Part shown: piece after piece, positions 12,901 to 24,506 of the stretch | How the letters are laid out: each line of letters opens with the position of its first letter | How positions within the stretch are numbered: position 1 is the stretch's first letter | Assembly: GCA_900617975.1 (NCBI GenBank) | Contig: UZAE01012019.1 | Coordinates: 1-64,000 of the forward strand | Source of the DNA: Rodentolepis nana | Taxonomy: Eukaryota > Platyhelminthes > Cestoda > Cyclophyllidea > Hymenolepididae | Reading direction: 5' to 3' | Length of the DNA: 64,000 bases | Notes under the pieces: generated by a model | Seen by the model: only the letters and a program-made list of their open reading frames with translations | Told to the model about the DNA's origin: nothing | Database searches by the model: none | Made by a program: the position numbers and the translations under genes

Positions 12901-15900
12901 GGGTATTCACATAAATGAAGATTTAATAGCTCCCTCTAACTCCATCCCCCTCAACCAAAAATCATCATCATTCAAAGCCACAAAATGACCGCATTTTGGC
13001 AGGTTGCTGGCGGATTTGTTTGCCATCTTACGTTTCACACACAAAAAGCAGCACGTCTTCAGAATAAGCTAATATTTTTCTGCTATTACATCATAGCTTC
13101 AAATCGCAGCTTTTACATTGAAATGAGTGTCTGAAAATTTGCATTCACTTTTTTTAAGAATATTTGTTCATTTAATAACCTGGTGTCAAGTGTTAACGCG
13201 ATGGTACGTTAACACGGTATGCAGTCGATGAGCATTGTCATGGCAGTAAAGTTAATTAGTATTTGCTAACGACACCCAAACTCACATACCTGATACGCAA
13301 TGGTATTAATAAGCTATGCCGATTTCACAAGATTTAATTGATTGAGTTATGTCAGATTATTACTTGCAATATGGTTGAAAGATTACAGGGAGGATTCCCA
13401 TCGAATTTCCTAAAACAACTTTTAGTTTGTGATTACAACATTTAATTCAAGTTTGAAAATTGTATTTTAATTCTGTTTATACGTACTTTATGTACCGACT
13501 ACATTTGAATAAACAGAAAATCTTTTACGCCATGGCGTATATGTGTTTCGGTTTAAATAAAACAAAGTCAAGCAATTGAAATATGATTTAAACAGAACAG
13601 AGTGACAAACCTCAACATTGACAGTGATTACGGCGGTTGAAGTTCTTGAAACACCATCTACCGGTCCTTTATCAACAGCGATGACACTGAATGTATAGTT
13701 CGCACAAGCTTCTCTGTCCAAGGATCCAGTAGTTCTCAGCTGCCCAGAAATTGGATGAATAGTAAAGGCATTTTCCACATAGGCTGGAGTCCCTGGAGCG
13801 AATTGTAGTGTTATTCCTTTGGGAGAACGTGAACCATCACCTGCTGTGCCATTATTAATAAAACTAATAGATCCCCAGAAGCTCACGTCTGGATCAATTG
13901 CACTGATCCGCCCAACGAGTGTATAAGCAGGAAGGTTCTCCTTAATCGAGAATTGATAGGAGTCAACTGTTGATGGTTCGTCAAGAATACTATGAGCATA
14001 GAGTTGTTGATTGTGTCGATCGTTTTCAAACACTTGGTGAAACACCGGAGACCAATCGTTCATGTCAAAAATCTGAATAACAACACTTGCTGTACCAGTA
14101 TGTGAGCGAGCAGATGGATCTGAAGGTTGATCTATTGCAATAACCTTCAACTTTATCAGCTTCTCTTTCTCCGCGTCGAATGATCTCAGTGCGAAAAGCT
14201 CTCCTGTGGTTGAATCGATCCGAAATATATCGGAAGCTTGCGTAGGATAGTTTTCTAGGTCATATTCACTAAGAGGGAATAAACTAGGTCTCGGTTTGGG
14301 CTCCTCGATTTCAATGGCTGGCAGGAGACCATACATAATTCTCGCATTATCCCCTTCATCCTTGTCGTAGGCTATCACCCTTCCAATTCTGTAACCTTGA
14401 AGGGTACCGTTCGGACCATTGACTGTTGAAGGTACCTTGGTATTTTCGTTGACAGAAAAATAGACCACAGGCCAAAGAAAGGTGGGGCATTCATCATTGA
14501 CATCCAAAACACGAATGTTGATCAGTTTATCTGCCGTGTTATTAGCCTCATCAACACAATGTATTCGTACCTGAAGCATTTTTACAGTTTCTCGATCTAC
14601 GGGTTCCTCAAGACTTAGAAGAAAGTCATTGTTATTTGGCGAAATACTCATATCGTCACTAGACTGTCGATGAGTTATTGGTGCCACTCGTTTGATGGAA
14701 AGATTTTCATTATCTGGAACTGTGCATTCGACACGATCACGACCATCAAAATCTGGATCACGAGCTTGAATATAGGCCAATCGAACTGGAACAGTCGAGT
14801 TCTCTATTATAACACCTAAAGTAGACGAATACCATAATTTAACTTTATTTGAAGTTCTGTCCCGTTAATCTGTTAAATTACTCTCTAATTGTATGGGGTA
14901 AAAGTGTGCAGTTTTACCACCAGCTGATGATGTGACACAGTACTTCAAATTGAAAATAAATTTAAATCAAATGAAGTGTGAGTTTTATATATACCCAAAG
15001 AAATTCTGCTTTGTGTACACGTAACACATTGTCAATTTAGCTCTCAAATTGGACAGAAGGCGCCCAATTATTTAAAAGATTTGACTTACTCATTCTTGAC
15101 TATGACTGATAGGACATGAACTATTTAAAATAAAATAAGATGATATTAGTTGAAAATAGAAAAGCATTACAATTTCTGGAGATTATTATTTGGAACGACA
15201 TAAGTGATTGCAAATCTACGGAAAACGGAAAATTGACTTAGTGCAAGGCCCAAATTGCTCTATCCTATCCAAGAGGAAAAAATTTTCCTTCAGACCTTAA
15301 TGTTACCAGTTATTTTTCTCGGATTGGACTTCGGTGAAGTGAGCTGGGATGAGGGTTTGATTCAGCACCATGGCGATGGAGGATACACGGAGGATTGGAG
15401 TTATGCCAATTTGTCTTTCCTTGAAGAATTGGAAAGATGCTTTGAACAGAGTATGCACCGATAATTATTACCAATATTTAGAGTGACGAATTATTAAAAA
15501 ATTAATTAGTTCACTTGGAGCCAAGCACCTAATTAATTGAATTTCAATTCTAAAAAAATTAGCACTTCCTGATTATATAAAATATGAACGCCTGATATAA
15601 TTAATTAAACTTGTAATCGTATTTCTGCGCTCCAGTTTTTGGCGCCATTTCACATCGTTGCATTGAACAAGGTAAAAATGCTTCAATTTTTTAAATAACT
15701 AAAATTATCGAGATATTACTTGTGGGATCATAGTTAATGTAAGTGAGGACTTTGTGACCAAAAGAGACACCGACTCTAAGAACTCGATTAACTCGAAAAT
15801 AATAAATTTAAAAATGGAAATCTTTTCTACCAAATTTTAAGCACATTCTTGGTTCCTTATAAACCTATGTATTTGCTTTTAATGAGGGAATAATTTAACT

Positions 15901-16546
15901 CAAATCTTGTTTTCATAATTCAGGTAAAACTTTTTTTCGAACTGCCAAAGAGACCCACGAGGAATTATAGACCTTTGATCTGTGTAAGAAAACTTTTGCG
16001 GAATTCAATTACAACAACTTGAGATTGAATTTCATCCAAAGTTGACTTTTCCAATTTCAAGGAAATCACAAAAGAAAAGATACGAGAGTCCAAAAATACT
16101 CACCATGGAAAATAAATTAGATATTTTTGCTTCGCGTTTGCATCTATAACTGATCATTTATTAAATGGACGGAGAACTCTTTAATCTTTAATCACCCTCT
16201 CACTAACTGGGTTCTCTACTCTATATAGTAAATTCCACTCGATGATTGACCTCAAACTAAATCAGCGACCTATTAATTTTCCATGGAGAAAACTGGCAAA
16301 ACTCCAGAGCTTTCTTACATTCGACACATTCTATCACTCTTACAACTACCATCCTGAAATATACTGGAGCCAATGGTTAAGAAACACTGGAATGGATCCT
16401 TACCCAGTCCAGGGTTTCCATTTCCAATTTCATAGTTATACATCCAAGTTAGCAATAGTATGAAGTGCAACGTATCAATTTATCAAACTATGGGTACGGA
16501 AGGAGGGAGGGAGGTAGGGGGGGGGGGGGGGGGGGGGAATTTTTNG

Positions 16547-16584
<38 letters not shown>

Positions 16585-18934
16585 CGAATATTGATGGAAC
16601 AAAACAAAAGTGAAACTTGTCAAATAAACTCTATTTCTCTATCCTAAGTTAATTATATGCTCAAAAATACTAACCGGCATCTACCATCGCAGCTGGCAGT
16701 ACCATTAGAAGCCTCTTTAGTTAAAAAAAATAAATTTAATTTTATGCTTCATTTATTTTCATAAAAAAAGCATGTGACGCATTATGCTGCCACTTGAACT
16801 CTGGCTTGGTATAGAATAAATTTGTAATATTCATTTAACATAAAGGTTTAAAATGAAGCTAAAAGTTAAGTGCTAAATTCTGTTGACGAATTGAGACGGC
16901 AATATAGATATCGAATAACTGTTTCAGAACCGAAATAAGACTCATTCTCTGCAACATGAAGACCAAATTCCTGGAGTATTAGTAAAGAAAACAAATCGGT
17001 TTCTTGGTGAATGAGGCTTTCATAATTTCTGAAATAAACTGCTCTTCTTACCGAAATTGTGAAGTTTTTCAAGGACCTTTACCGTGGCTCTAATCAATCA
17101 TAAACTAACTGGGTTATTTAATATTTTATTTCAAAGACAACATCTTGCACTATTTTTCGAAATGAAAATGCATACTTTCTGGATAAATGCCATGCTGTAT
17201 TTCCTTGTTATTAAAATGAAAGCATAGATAAATAATCAAATTTCTACATATTAGTAGTGGTAAAATTGAGAAAAATGTTACAGTTTTTGCCAAAATTGGT
17301 CAGAGGAGGAAATTTTTTTCTTAAATTCAGTAACGTCGAACTGAGTGCATTATTTCTAATTCCATTACCATATATCCATAATCACCACGAAATCATTAAT
17401 CTAGGGCAATGAATTTAAATTTTGACTTTAAAATAATTTCGGTTAAAATTTTAGAGTGGAGGAAAGGAGTTGCATCAGCTTTAGAACATTCATGAATCAT
17501 GCCTCCAAGTTTTACTCAAATCCTTCTTAATAGTAAACAAGCTAAAAGGTAAACAAGAATGGATAAGTACGTTCACTTTTAGAAATTGTTTTCATCATCA
17601 ACTCTGTGATTTGGTAAACAATTTATAAAATCCTCAAATAAGAAATTCATACCTGCTTCACCATGTTTAACGAGTTCTGGTGATCCCAGAAACCGCGAAC
17701 TAATTACTGGTTTTTCATCATTCTCATCGATAATTGGAATGACAACGAGCGCAGTCCCCGTTTTTTCATAGGGTGGTGGTGCCGAATCTGTTGCTTTCAC
17801 GAAGAATGCAAATTGCTTCCCTTTAGAGGGAGGTGCCTCACGTAGAGCTTGAGTAGAACTAGACATATGCGCAGGTTCCAAGGTCTCATAATCTAACCAA
17901 TGTCGAAGGATAATCCTACCATCTGGATGCACTGAGAACATTTCACCTATCAGTCGATTGGAGCTAGGAACCATTGAGTAAGTGAGGCGTGAATTTCGGT
18001 CTGAAGCGTCTCCATCTACAGCGGTAACATTGAGAATGACTCTTCCAGGTTGTGTACGTTCTGAAATACCCTGGCCACCTGGGGGAGTGAAGATCTGCTG
18101 GATGAAAACTGGGGCTTCATCATTTACGTCAATTACACTAACTCGTAAATGTGCCTTCCCCACTTTCGGGGGTTTGCCATCATCTGATGCAACTAAGAGA
18201 AGGTCATACACATTCTGTTTTTCATAGTCGATGGTTTGAAACGGGGTCAGTTGCAGCATTCCACCAACCGGACCACTGATTGTAAATGGAGCTGGTCCGT
18301 GATCTTGATTCGGTGAATCACCTCCAGATGGATTCGGGTAATTCTCAAGGCGATAGGAGATCTCGCCATTTAGACCGAAATCAGGATCATATGCCGCCGG
18401 AACTTGAACTTTACTTCCAGAAGCTTGTTCAAGAATACTGGCTTCTAAAACTGGAAGACCGTCTAATTGTCTAGCAGCAGAATTCCATGAAGGAGCATTG
18501 TCGTTCACATCCAGAATCACAAGTTTTAGAGGAATCGTTTGAACTGAAACTTCTTGGTCTTGCTGTATGGTAGCTAAGACACTAATCTGTTTCATACATG
18601 AAGTATCTGAATCAAGGAAGGGTAGAGAAATGCCTGAAGTTTGTGGACAGATAGTCTCTCGATCGATTCTACCATCCACATAAAGTCGGCCAGTCTGTGA
18701 CTCAATTTTCAACAAACGGGTGAGTATTTCATGAGAATCAAGTAGCTGATAGGTCGTTTTGGAACCTATCCCAACGGCATTGTGGAGATACTCAGATACA
18801 CCAATGATTTCCGTTCCGTTAAGAGACTCCTCTATGATTTGGAAGAATTGAGAATGGGAATCAATGAAGGCGTATGGGCTTGCAGCTATTAAACTAACGT
18901 TTGTTATCACAGCCAGGATTTTCAAAAGGAACAT
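3294..18934 (-). CDS. Protocadherin-like adhesion receptor, 4 coding exons, 1140 aa
   Basis: The CDS joins 18934-17653, 14815-13611, 5789-5528 and 3967-3294 on the minus strand. All junctions are GT-AG and the phases match (1, 0, 1). The protein has a signal peptide (residues 1-18) and six cadherin repeats each closed by a calcium-binding motif: LDVNDNAP, IDVNDEAP, IDENDEKP, LDVNDECP, FDMNDWSP and EDENDNDP. A seventh, membrane-proximal repeat lacks that motif, as last repeats often do. One transmembrane helix (about 1097-1121) is followed by a 19-residue basic tail. Repeats run roughly 20-150, 151-277, 278-410, 411-539, 540-686, 687-835 and 836-1006. DRE/DYE and DPD/DGD calcium ligands occur in most repeats. 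By family knowledge this is a calcium-dependent homophilic adhesion molecule at the plasma membrane. The seven-repeat, single-TM layout resembles non-clustered protocadherins; the tail is far too short for catenin binding. I cannot assign a vertebrate orthologue. Confidence 0.88.
3968..5527 (-). other. Protocadherin intron 3
   Basis: 1560 bases between the GTAAGT donor and TTTTAG acceptor. It contains a 27-base poly(C) run at 4658-4684 that creates false Pro/Gly open frames on both strands. No further exon is needed: the junction codon gives Ser and repeat 7 continues in frame. Confidence 0.7.
4658..4684. repeat. Poly(C) tract, 27 bases
   Basis: Uninterrupted run of C on the plus strand inside intron 3 (poly(G) in the sense strand of the protocadherin pre-mRNA). 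It is the third longest tract in the window. Confidence 0.95.
5528..5789 (-). CDS. Protocadherin exon 3: start of cadherin repeat 7 with Ser/Ala-rich insert
   Basis: Encodes residues 830-916. The acceptor is TTTTAG|GACGAG and the donor AACT|GTAAGT (phase 1). It opens with DENDNDPVFIRPVSEA, completing repeat 6 and starting repeat 7. About 45 residues of Pro/Ser/Ala/Asp low complexity follow (SASSSSGSASASAP in the middle) before the strand VVAVSRLPSNGGSIDAN. Such an insert within a cadherin repeat is unusual. It could be a flexible loop, a glycosylated segment or a lineage-specific expansion. Confidence 0.82.
5790..13610 (-). other. Protocadherin intron 2
   Basis: 7821 bases, the largest intron of this gene. 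It contains short poly(C) runs at 5890-5901, 10933-10943 and a broken C-rich stretch at 12762-12787, plus a short (CT)n run near 7535. Open stretches such as 12483-12896 on the minus strand have low-complexity Gly/Ser translations caused by the C/G runs and are not exons. I see no transposon or RNA gene in it. Confidence 0.6.
10933..10943. repeat. Poly(C) tract, 11 bases
   Basis: Uninterrupted C run in protocadherin intron 2. A second one of 12 bases lies at 5890-5901, close to exon 3. Confidence 0.9.
13611..14815 (-). CDS. Protocadherin exon 2: cadherin repeats 4-6
   Basis: Encodes residues 428-829. It starts after the acceptor CTTTAG with the second and third bases of a Gly codon and ends in phase 0 at TTGAG|GTTTGT. 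Repeat 4 has ARDPDFDGRDRVEC, PVDRETVKM and LDVNDECPTF. Repeat 5 has AYDKDEGDNARIMY and FDMNDWSPVF. Repeat 6 has AIDPDVSFWGSISF and SLDREACANYTF. The last codons (VITVNVE) run directly into DENDNDPVF of exon 3, which closes repeat 6, so no exon is missing between them. NxS/T sites (for example NST, NGT, NYT) suit a secreted ectodomain. Confidence 0.88.
15255..15464 (+). other. Protein-like plus-strand open stretch inside intron 1, unassigned
   Basis: 69 codons from an ATG. The second half is less AT-rich than the flanks and reads as an acidic, aromatic peptide (for example EDWSYANLSFLEELERCFEQ). I see no known domain, no splice signals in good positions and no continuation. It may be chance, an old gene fragment or a small nested gene. 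I do not call it a gene. Confidence 0.15.
16517..16584. repeat. Double poly(G) tract with an undetermined base
   Basis: A run of 21 G (16517-16537) and a run of 35 G (16550-16584), separated by a short AT-rich spacer with an N at 16545. The N and the interrupted homopolymer suggest a sequencing or assembly problem here, so the true length is uncertain. Confidence 0.9.
17653..18934 (-). CDS. Protocadherin exon 1: signal peptide and cadherin repeats 1-3
   Basis: Encodes residues 1-427 plus one base. The start is chosen because MFLLKILAVITNVSLIAAS is a clean signal peptide. Repeat 1 closes with LDVNDNAPSW near residue 150. Repeat 2 has AYDPDFGLNGEISY and IDVNDEAPVF. Repeat 3 has AVDGDASDRNSRLTY and IDENDEKP. 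The donor is GCAG|GTATGA; the open frame reads on into the intron to 17579 before a stop. An AG lies directly against the ATG (18935-18936) after a pyrimidine-rich stretch, so the message probably begins with a spliced 5' UTR or leader. Confidence 0.88.
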
Positions 18935-18936
18935 CT
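18935..18936 (-). promoter_or_regulatory. 3' splice acceptor abutting the protocadherin start codon
   Basis: On the minus strand the sequence TTTTTTCACTTTAG ends exactly one base before the initiator ATG. This is a good acceptor. It implies either an upstream non-coding exon joined at the ATG or spliced-leader trans-splicing, which is known in flatworms, where the leader itself may end in AUG. The sequence cannot tell these apart. Confidence 0.5.
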
Positions 18937-21699
18937 AAAGTGAAAAAATGAATGCCTTTATAATTTATCAAAAACAAACTTATCAAATATTCTCTTTTTT
19001 AATCATAGAGCACTATTAAAATTTAGCTTTATCAAATGATAATTTTGGGCTGAAAATTTTTTGCCATAAAACATTCTAAAAGATTGACCGAAATATTTTA
19101 CAACGATAGTTCTATTAAATAGATTATCGTTCACAGATAAATGAATTTTACCAAATCAGAAGATTTTAACAAAAGATCCGTTGTTTAATTTTACTCGAGG
19201 TGTTTTTTCACTGGTTTTTAAATGTAATAAATATGATGGGCGTAACCATTTCAAGGTTTATAATACTTATCTTCTTTTCCTCTTCCTTGTAAGATATAAA
19301 TTAATAAGTTATTAAAGTCATTTTAATCTGATTGAGCATACTTTGCCTTCCAATCAAACTGAAGATCGTTGCTATTGACTAGTATTAATGAATACCCAAC
19401 GGAAAGGATATAAAATAGCAGTTCTCCCAAATTGTGCTTTGGTATTTACCAATACGTGTTAATGCACTAAATCACATCTAACACCTGAAATACGTGATAC
19501 CTACCACCAAAGGGAAGACGTGAATATTATTTGAAAAAAGCAATTTTTAAAGACAGATTCACTATTTTATTTTTGAGTATCTCGGACTCACCTCTTAACG
19601 ACTCTTGTTCGTTGAAGGCATAATATATTTGTAACTTCTCTGCTGTTATGCGGTTATGATATAACTGGATTAATATATTTAATTTTATTTCACTCTAAAT
19701 TGAAAAATATTTTTATAATATTAAATAGAATCCATTGCTAAATTAATTGTCATCCTGCAATCGAAACTCAACAGATAGTGCAGAAGTCTCATCTACAAAT
19801 AGCCCTTGTAGAGTTGGTTATTTGGTTTCAGAAGGAAGATGAAGTCAAAGAGGTGGCTTTGATAACCACTCAATTTGTTAAAATAGTCAATGGGCTCCGA
19901 ATATTGGCAAATATTAACTTATTCAGGAATACGAAGGTTTGAATCCCAATATGCGAACTTTTAAGCATTAGTTCATGAAGTGTGTCCACCAAGCAAGGAG
20001 AAATAAAATTCAATAAGTCCAAATTTCAAATTGAGCTTCCACCTCGTCAACCACTTCTACCCTGTGATTAGAAATGACTTCTATTTTAAAATGGCAGTTA
20101 ATAAATGTTCTTTATGTAAGTGTTGATGCAGCTTTTATGGAATAATATGGTTTTGAAAACCTTTTTATCAAGCCCGGTTACCTTGTTAACTTTAAGGCCT
20201 AATAACTAACCTATCAGAATTCTAAATATATACCTTTGAATATTGATGTACTAGTTAATTGGGATAGTATGTGAGGTCTTTTAACAATAGCAGATGCCAT
20301 TCGGGAATTTTAGTATATTATTCCTCTTGAATAAACAAACATATATCGATTCATTCCGGCAGACTCCATCAGCTTTAAAAGCTAATTTTCCTATAAACAA
20401 AAGCCAAAATGCGTTGAATACAGGCGTAGATTTAATCAACTGGAGGCCCAATCAGCTCCTTCGGCCTCATTGGCTCTAATTTGGCTGTTAGAAATTGAAG
20501 CTTAATCTCCTCCATTTTTTCTCACATTATTTAAACAGTTTTCTTAAATTTTACTAAGGTAGCAACTGTTCCTTTTACAAGATATATTAGCAAATTAACT
20601 GAAAGTAAGTTCTGATTTAAAAAAAACATTATTTAGCGTGGCTTCATCGCTGACATGGAATGAATCATGATAACTTTGTGTCTGTACTTTAAACGTTGCA
20701 TTGAGGCTGAAAATTTTTAGATTTATCTTTTGTCTAATTTAAAAAAAGGCCCAAAAGGTATTTAAACGCTTGCTTTCTTGAAAAAAGCATTAAATAAAGT
20801 GAATTAGAACCCTACCGTTACTACAAATTGCAAACTAATCTTTTTACCCCTGCTTATCATTTATTAAGATATCTGGTAGCGAGAAGGGAAAGCACCAGTT
20901 GAAAATGAGCTCTACATTTCTTCCTTTTTTCAAAGTAATTGCAAGTTTTTAAGGCCTAATACTTATCCATTATGACTTATAAGGTGGTTTATGGCTATAT
21001 TTCACTTAAGCATTCATCAGCCGTGGCCAATATAATTATTCAATCTTCTTTCCACAAGACAATCCTCCCAGTTTTAGCAGTCTTTGTATCCATTTAAATT
21101 TGTACCTCACTAACGACCTATCGCCATCTTTGAAATAATAAGTCGATAGCCTCTAACGTTATTAAGTAAATGTAAACAATCGGACACTTTTATTACCAGG
21201 TTCCTTTTGGAATACACTGTCCATCTCGTATATTTGGTTCAAACATTCATTAGGAGCCAAAGTTGATTTAAATGGGCCAATATCTCACTGAGACTGTGTT
21301 TCATTTTACGGGACCTAAAACTCGTGGTTTTTTATTAGAATTCCAAATTTGTTATACCATCATGCCAATATTATGAATTAGACGATTTCAAAACTACTAG
21401 GATAAGTTAGGAAAAAATTTGAAGGCGACGGATGGGCGCTTTTGAACGGTGCACTTAGTGAATAGAAATTCGAAGTTATTTTTTAGTTCCAATAAATAGG
21501 GCCTTAATGCACTATTTTTATTTTAATTAAACATATCTAAAATGAGGAAAATTAGTGCTCACCTTGACGGAATATGGGTGAAAGAAGGCTGTACAATCCA
21601 CAGTATGATGTAAGAAATTTGAATTTTACTTCAGATCCTAGTTTCAGGTTTGGATGATCATGAGATAATGATGAGACGATGCAGTGAGGGGGAGGCTGT

Positions 21700-21960
21700 T
21701 CAAATGCACAGCGTGTGAAGAATGAATGCTCGTTTGCTCGGTTTGTGCCAAGTTTGTGCAAACATATTTGTAAGTGCACGTCCGCACGTACGTACGCACA
21801 CAGGCCCATGCGCACAATTCAGACCACAGAGGCCAATCACGGCGTAGTAATTTTACACCTGTGCCGGACATGTGGTCAACCAATCAACACTGCGGCAATC
21901 TGCCAGGATGTGAATTGCGTTTACTCTATTCGCTCTCATTACTCAGGCTATAGTCCATTC
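21700..21960 (-). promoter_or_regulatory. GC-richer patch with two CCAAT boxes, possible distal promoter
   Basis: This stretch is visibly richer in G and C than its flanks. It contains CCAAT at 21833-21837 and 21880-21884 and an ACGTACGTACG alternating palindrome near 21786-21796. It lies 2.8 kb upstream of the protocadherin ATG, where a promoter or non-coding first exon could sit if the acceptor at the ATG is a cis-splice site. A plus-strand reading contains a C-x2-C-x9-C-x4-C spacing, probably by chance. Function is not shown. Confidence 0.2.
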
Positions 21961-22655
21961 TGACCCACGCGTTCATTCATTTATATCATGTGCGCATGCG
22001 GATGGTTTTTATAATTTAATTATTAATAACAATTGCGTCATTGATACGACGTATGCATCTAGTCAAATTTGTCAAGTACATCCAATCTTTGTTAGCTTAT
22101 AAAAATACTTATCACGTGCCCAAGGAATTTACATATGCCACAGAGTTTATCAGGGATTCATTGTTGCTGTAATAAAGGTCAAAGGAAATAAATAGAATTT
22201 ATTATTATCGTATGCATATAAAACAATTAAAAATGAGTGGGACTGGAAAGGATTTTGAGAATAGGGTTAGGCGGCGAAATAGTGTTCCTGCTGTTAAAGT
22301 TAAGTTTCGAGTTGTATAGTATTTGCCTTGTGACTATTTGCAATTCCAGAATGCGAATACCATATTTCGTCTAAATTACTAAAAAATTCTTGCCCATGTT
22401 ATCCGATACCGTTTGACTAGATGGCTAATTAGGATACTCACCCCAACTTAAGCGTTCATTATCTCTTTATAAAAAAAGAAAGCTGAATGACCCTTCGTAA
22501 TCCTAAAGCATGGTTGACCATAGTATACTCTGAGCAAACTATTCATATCTGTTAGGGTTTAAGAAAAGTATGGAGAGAATTTATGTATATAACTTTAAAA
22601 AATATTTCAATCAAATACTTAAGGTAGGTGGAACTAAAATAATACTAGCCATTCC

Positions 22656-22667
22656 GTTAAATAATTC
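22656..22667. repeat. Left target-site duplication of SINE copy A (decayed)
   Basis: GTTAAATAATTC here matches GTTAACTATTTC at 22990-23001 in 10 of 12 positions. The two sit exactly at the two ends of the element. Confidence 0.6.
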
Positions 22668-22989
22668 GGGGTGTGTGATAGACTTACCTCCACGTGGAGC
22701 ATCCTGGGTAACGTATGCTAATACGGCAATAGAGTCTATTAACCGGCAGTTGACTTCTGATTTCAAACTACCATGACCCGACTGTATGTCATATTCGACC
22801 CCTTTCACAGCACTCACCTTACCCTACTCTCCACCTTTGTGTCGGTCTCCCTTTTATATCTGTGAATCACTCTACTGTTCCCCCTCTCCAATTTTGTGAC
22901 CTTGATATTCCACCCTTCTGTAAAGCCCGAAGTCAGTTAAAGGGCTTATAATGACTATCAAAATGACTGCCTTTTGATATAAACAAATA
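22668..22989 (+). mobile_element. SINE-like retroposon, copy A
   Basis: About 322 bp, plus orientation. It starts GGGGTGTGTGATAGACTTAC and ends in TTTGATATAAACAAATA, an AT-rich tail. It aligns along its whole length with the copies at 48243-48566 and 57938-58266. An ATAGACTT motif (22678-22685) can pair with GAGTCTAT (22732-22739), allowing one G-T pair. It has no coding capacity: antisense open frames such as 22611-22817 arise only because the repeat happens to be open there. I see no clear tRNA-type A and B boxes, so the origin of the head is unresolved. Confidence 0.8.
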
Positions 22990-24494
22990 GTTAACTATTT
23001 CAGGGGGAAAAATTAGTAGTATTAAAAATAGTTTGCCAGTCATTAGACACAAACTCAATGAAAGAGCATACAGAAAACAAAATCGTTATTTGCATCATGG
23101 GCGTAAAAGCAGGGTGACTGTCTCTCCTAGAAGTTTAATGGAATATCTGTAAGGGTTGATCAGAAAGGAATTCAATGAAGTAGGACAAATGAACAGTTAA
23201 GAGTGGTAAAGCCTCAAGAGCACTGCGCTGCTTACCTATTCACATATAATCAGATATAACAAGGAAAGTCTACTCCCACGCATAGATGCCAAGTGGAGGA
23301 ATCTTGGCATTGATAAGTGATATGGGAATTGACATAAAAATTTGACCTTTAGAACCTATGTGGTTAAATGACCTATGGTAAAACTACAGATCAAAATCAT
23401 GGAAATGTTATTCCTTGTTTATGTAGACAAAGAGCTATTAATTCAGAATCTTGGCAAGCGTAACGTGCTAACTAACAGGAAATCAAATTTTCTGGGAAAT
23501 GGAAATCTCCCATAAAATTTTTCCCTAAAGGAATTGGAAAGTTTATCGCTTTTGAAGCATAGTTGTAGGGAATATGAACTATTCTACAGGCTTTGATTAC
23601 TTATGTTTTAGTAAAGCTGAAAATTTGTTCACCTAAATTGTTTGAAATTAACATTAAATTTCCTTTTTTCTCTCATTCTGTAATGACGAATTGCCACATC
23701 ATTTAAACAGTCTGTTTTCCTGTGGTTTGCACTCAAATTTGATGAATCCTTTACACTAGTCAAAACAAATTTCATCGTAAATGTCTAACGGCACGACGAA
23801 TTTGATGGTCTCGGTGCTTTTACTCTCATAAAAAAATTTGGACTTAAAATTAGGAACCGATTTGTTTCATTAAATGGTCTTGTTTAAAGAATTTTTGAAT
23901 TAATTTTGCATCACACTTAATTTAATAATTTTCCTGTCTTGAATCAGCCGTTTGTGGAAAAGAAACGTGATGGTTCAACTTTTTTCCCACATTGTCTAGG
24001 ATAATTTTACTTAATCCCATTTGCATTGATCTTAATCCAAAATGACCAACTTGCAGATGTATCAGGACTTCTACTTTCTTTGTTCCCCGTGTGTGTATTT
24101 TTGTTTACATTTTCATTCCTCAGTTGTCCATACTAACAGCGAAGGTATCAACATCCGCTTAAAGGACGGACGGGCGAATCGAAAATCACTCTAAAATTAT
24201 GCCCCTTTCATTTTGAGATGAGGTGTAAATTTACTTACTTTGTGACATGTTAATCGGTGCCCTATTGTTTGTACAGTTAAAGAGATCAACTTGGTGAATT
24301 TAGAAAAAAATAATGTACACTCGTAGTTACCGGTCAATAAGCCCGGAATTTAGTGGAAAGGAATTTTATTAACAATCCAGGCAAAGAAACATACAATTTG
24401 AGCAGTTAGAACTAATATAGTTCAGAATCATTCTTTTGTTACTCCGATTTAATTTATAATCCCCTGCCAACCCTCCCACACACACACCCCGTCT

Positions 24495-24506
24495 CCCCCC
24501 CCCCCC
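24495..24506. repeat. Poly(C) tract, 12 bases, next to a (CA)n stretch
   Basis: C homopolymer just after a short CA repeat (about 24478-24487) in intergenic DNA. Confidence 0.9.

Larger units (their letters stand above)
14816..17652 (-). other. Protocadherin intron 1
   Basis: 2837 bases between a GTATGA donor and a CTTTAG acceptor. It contains two long poly(G) runs with an undetermined base (N) between them at 16545. It also contains a plus-strand open stretch at 15255-15464 that looks more protein-like than its surroundings. No other exon fits here: joining exon 1 to exon 2 completes cadherin repeat 4 without a gap (…VKHGEAG + VIIENSTVPVR…). Confidence 0.7.

Noticed and set aside
19930..19960. 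tRNA B-box-like GGTTTGAATCCC
   Set aside because: No acceptor stem, D-arm or anticodon arm can be drawn around it.
21715..21963. Possible zinc-ribbon peptide (C-x2-C-x9-C-x4-C)
   Set aside because: Single short motif with no splice context or further domain. More likely chance within the GC-richer patch.
22611..22817. Similar peptides (GVEYDIQ…SLKSEVNCR) encoded antisense at 22611-22817 and 48149-48382
   Set aside because: They fall inside SINE copies. The shared frame is a by-product of the repeat, breaks after about 30 codons and is interrupted in copy C.
22668..22989. Hammerhead ribozyme or tRNA origin of the SINE
   Set aside because: No CUGAUGA plus GAAA core and no A/B box pair at usual spacing in the three copies. 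Origin left open.
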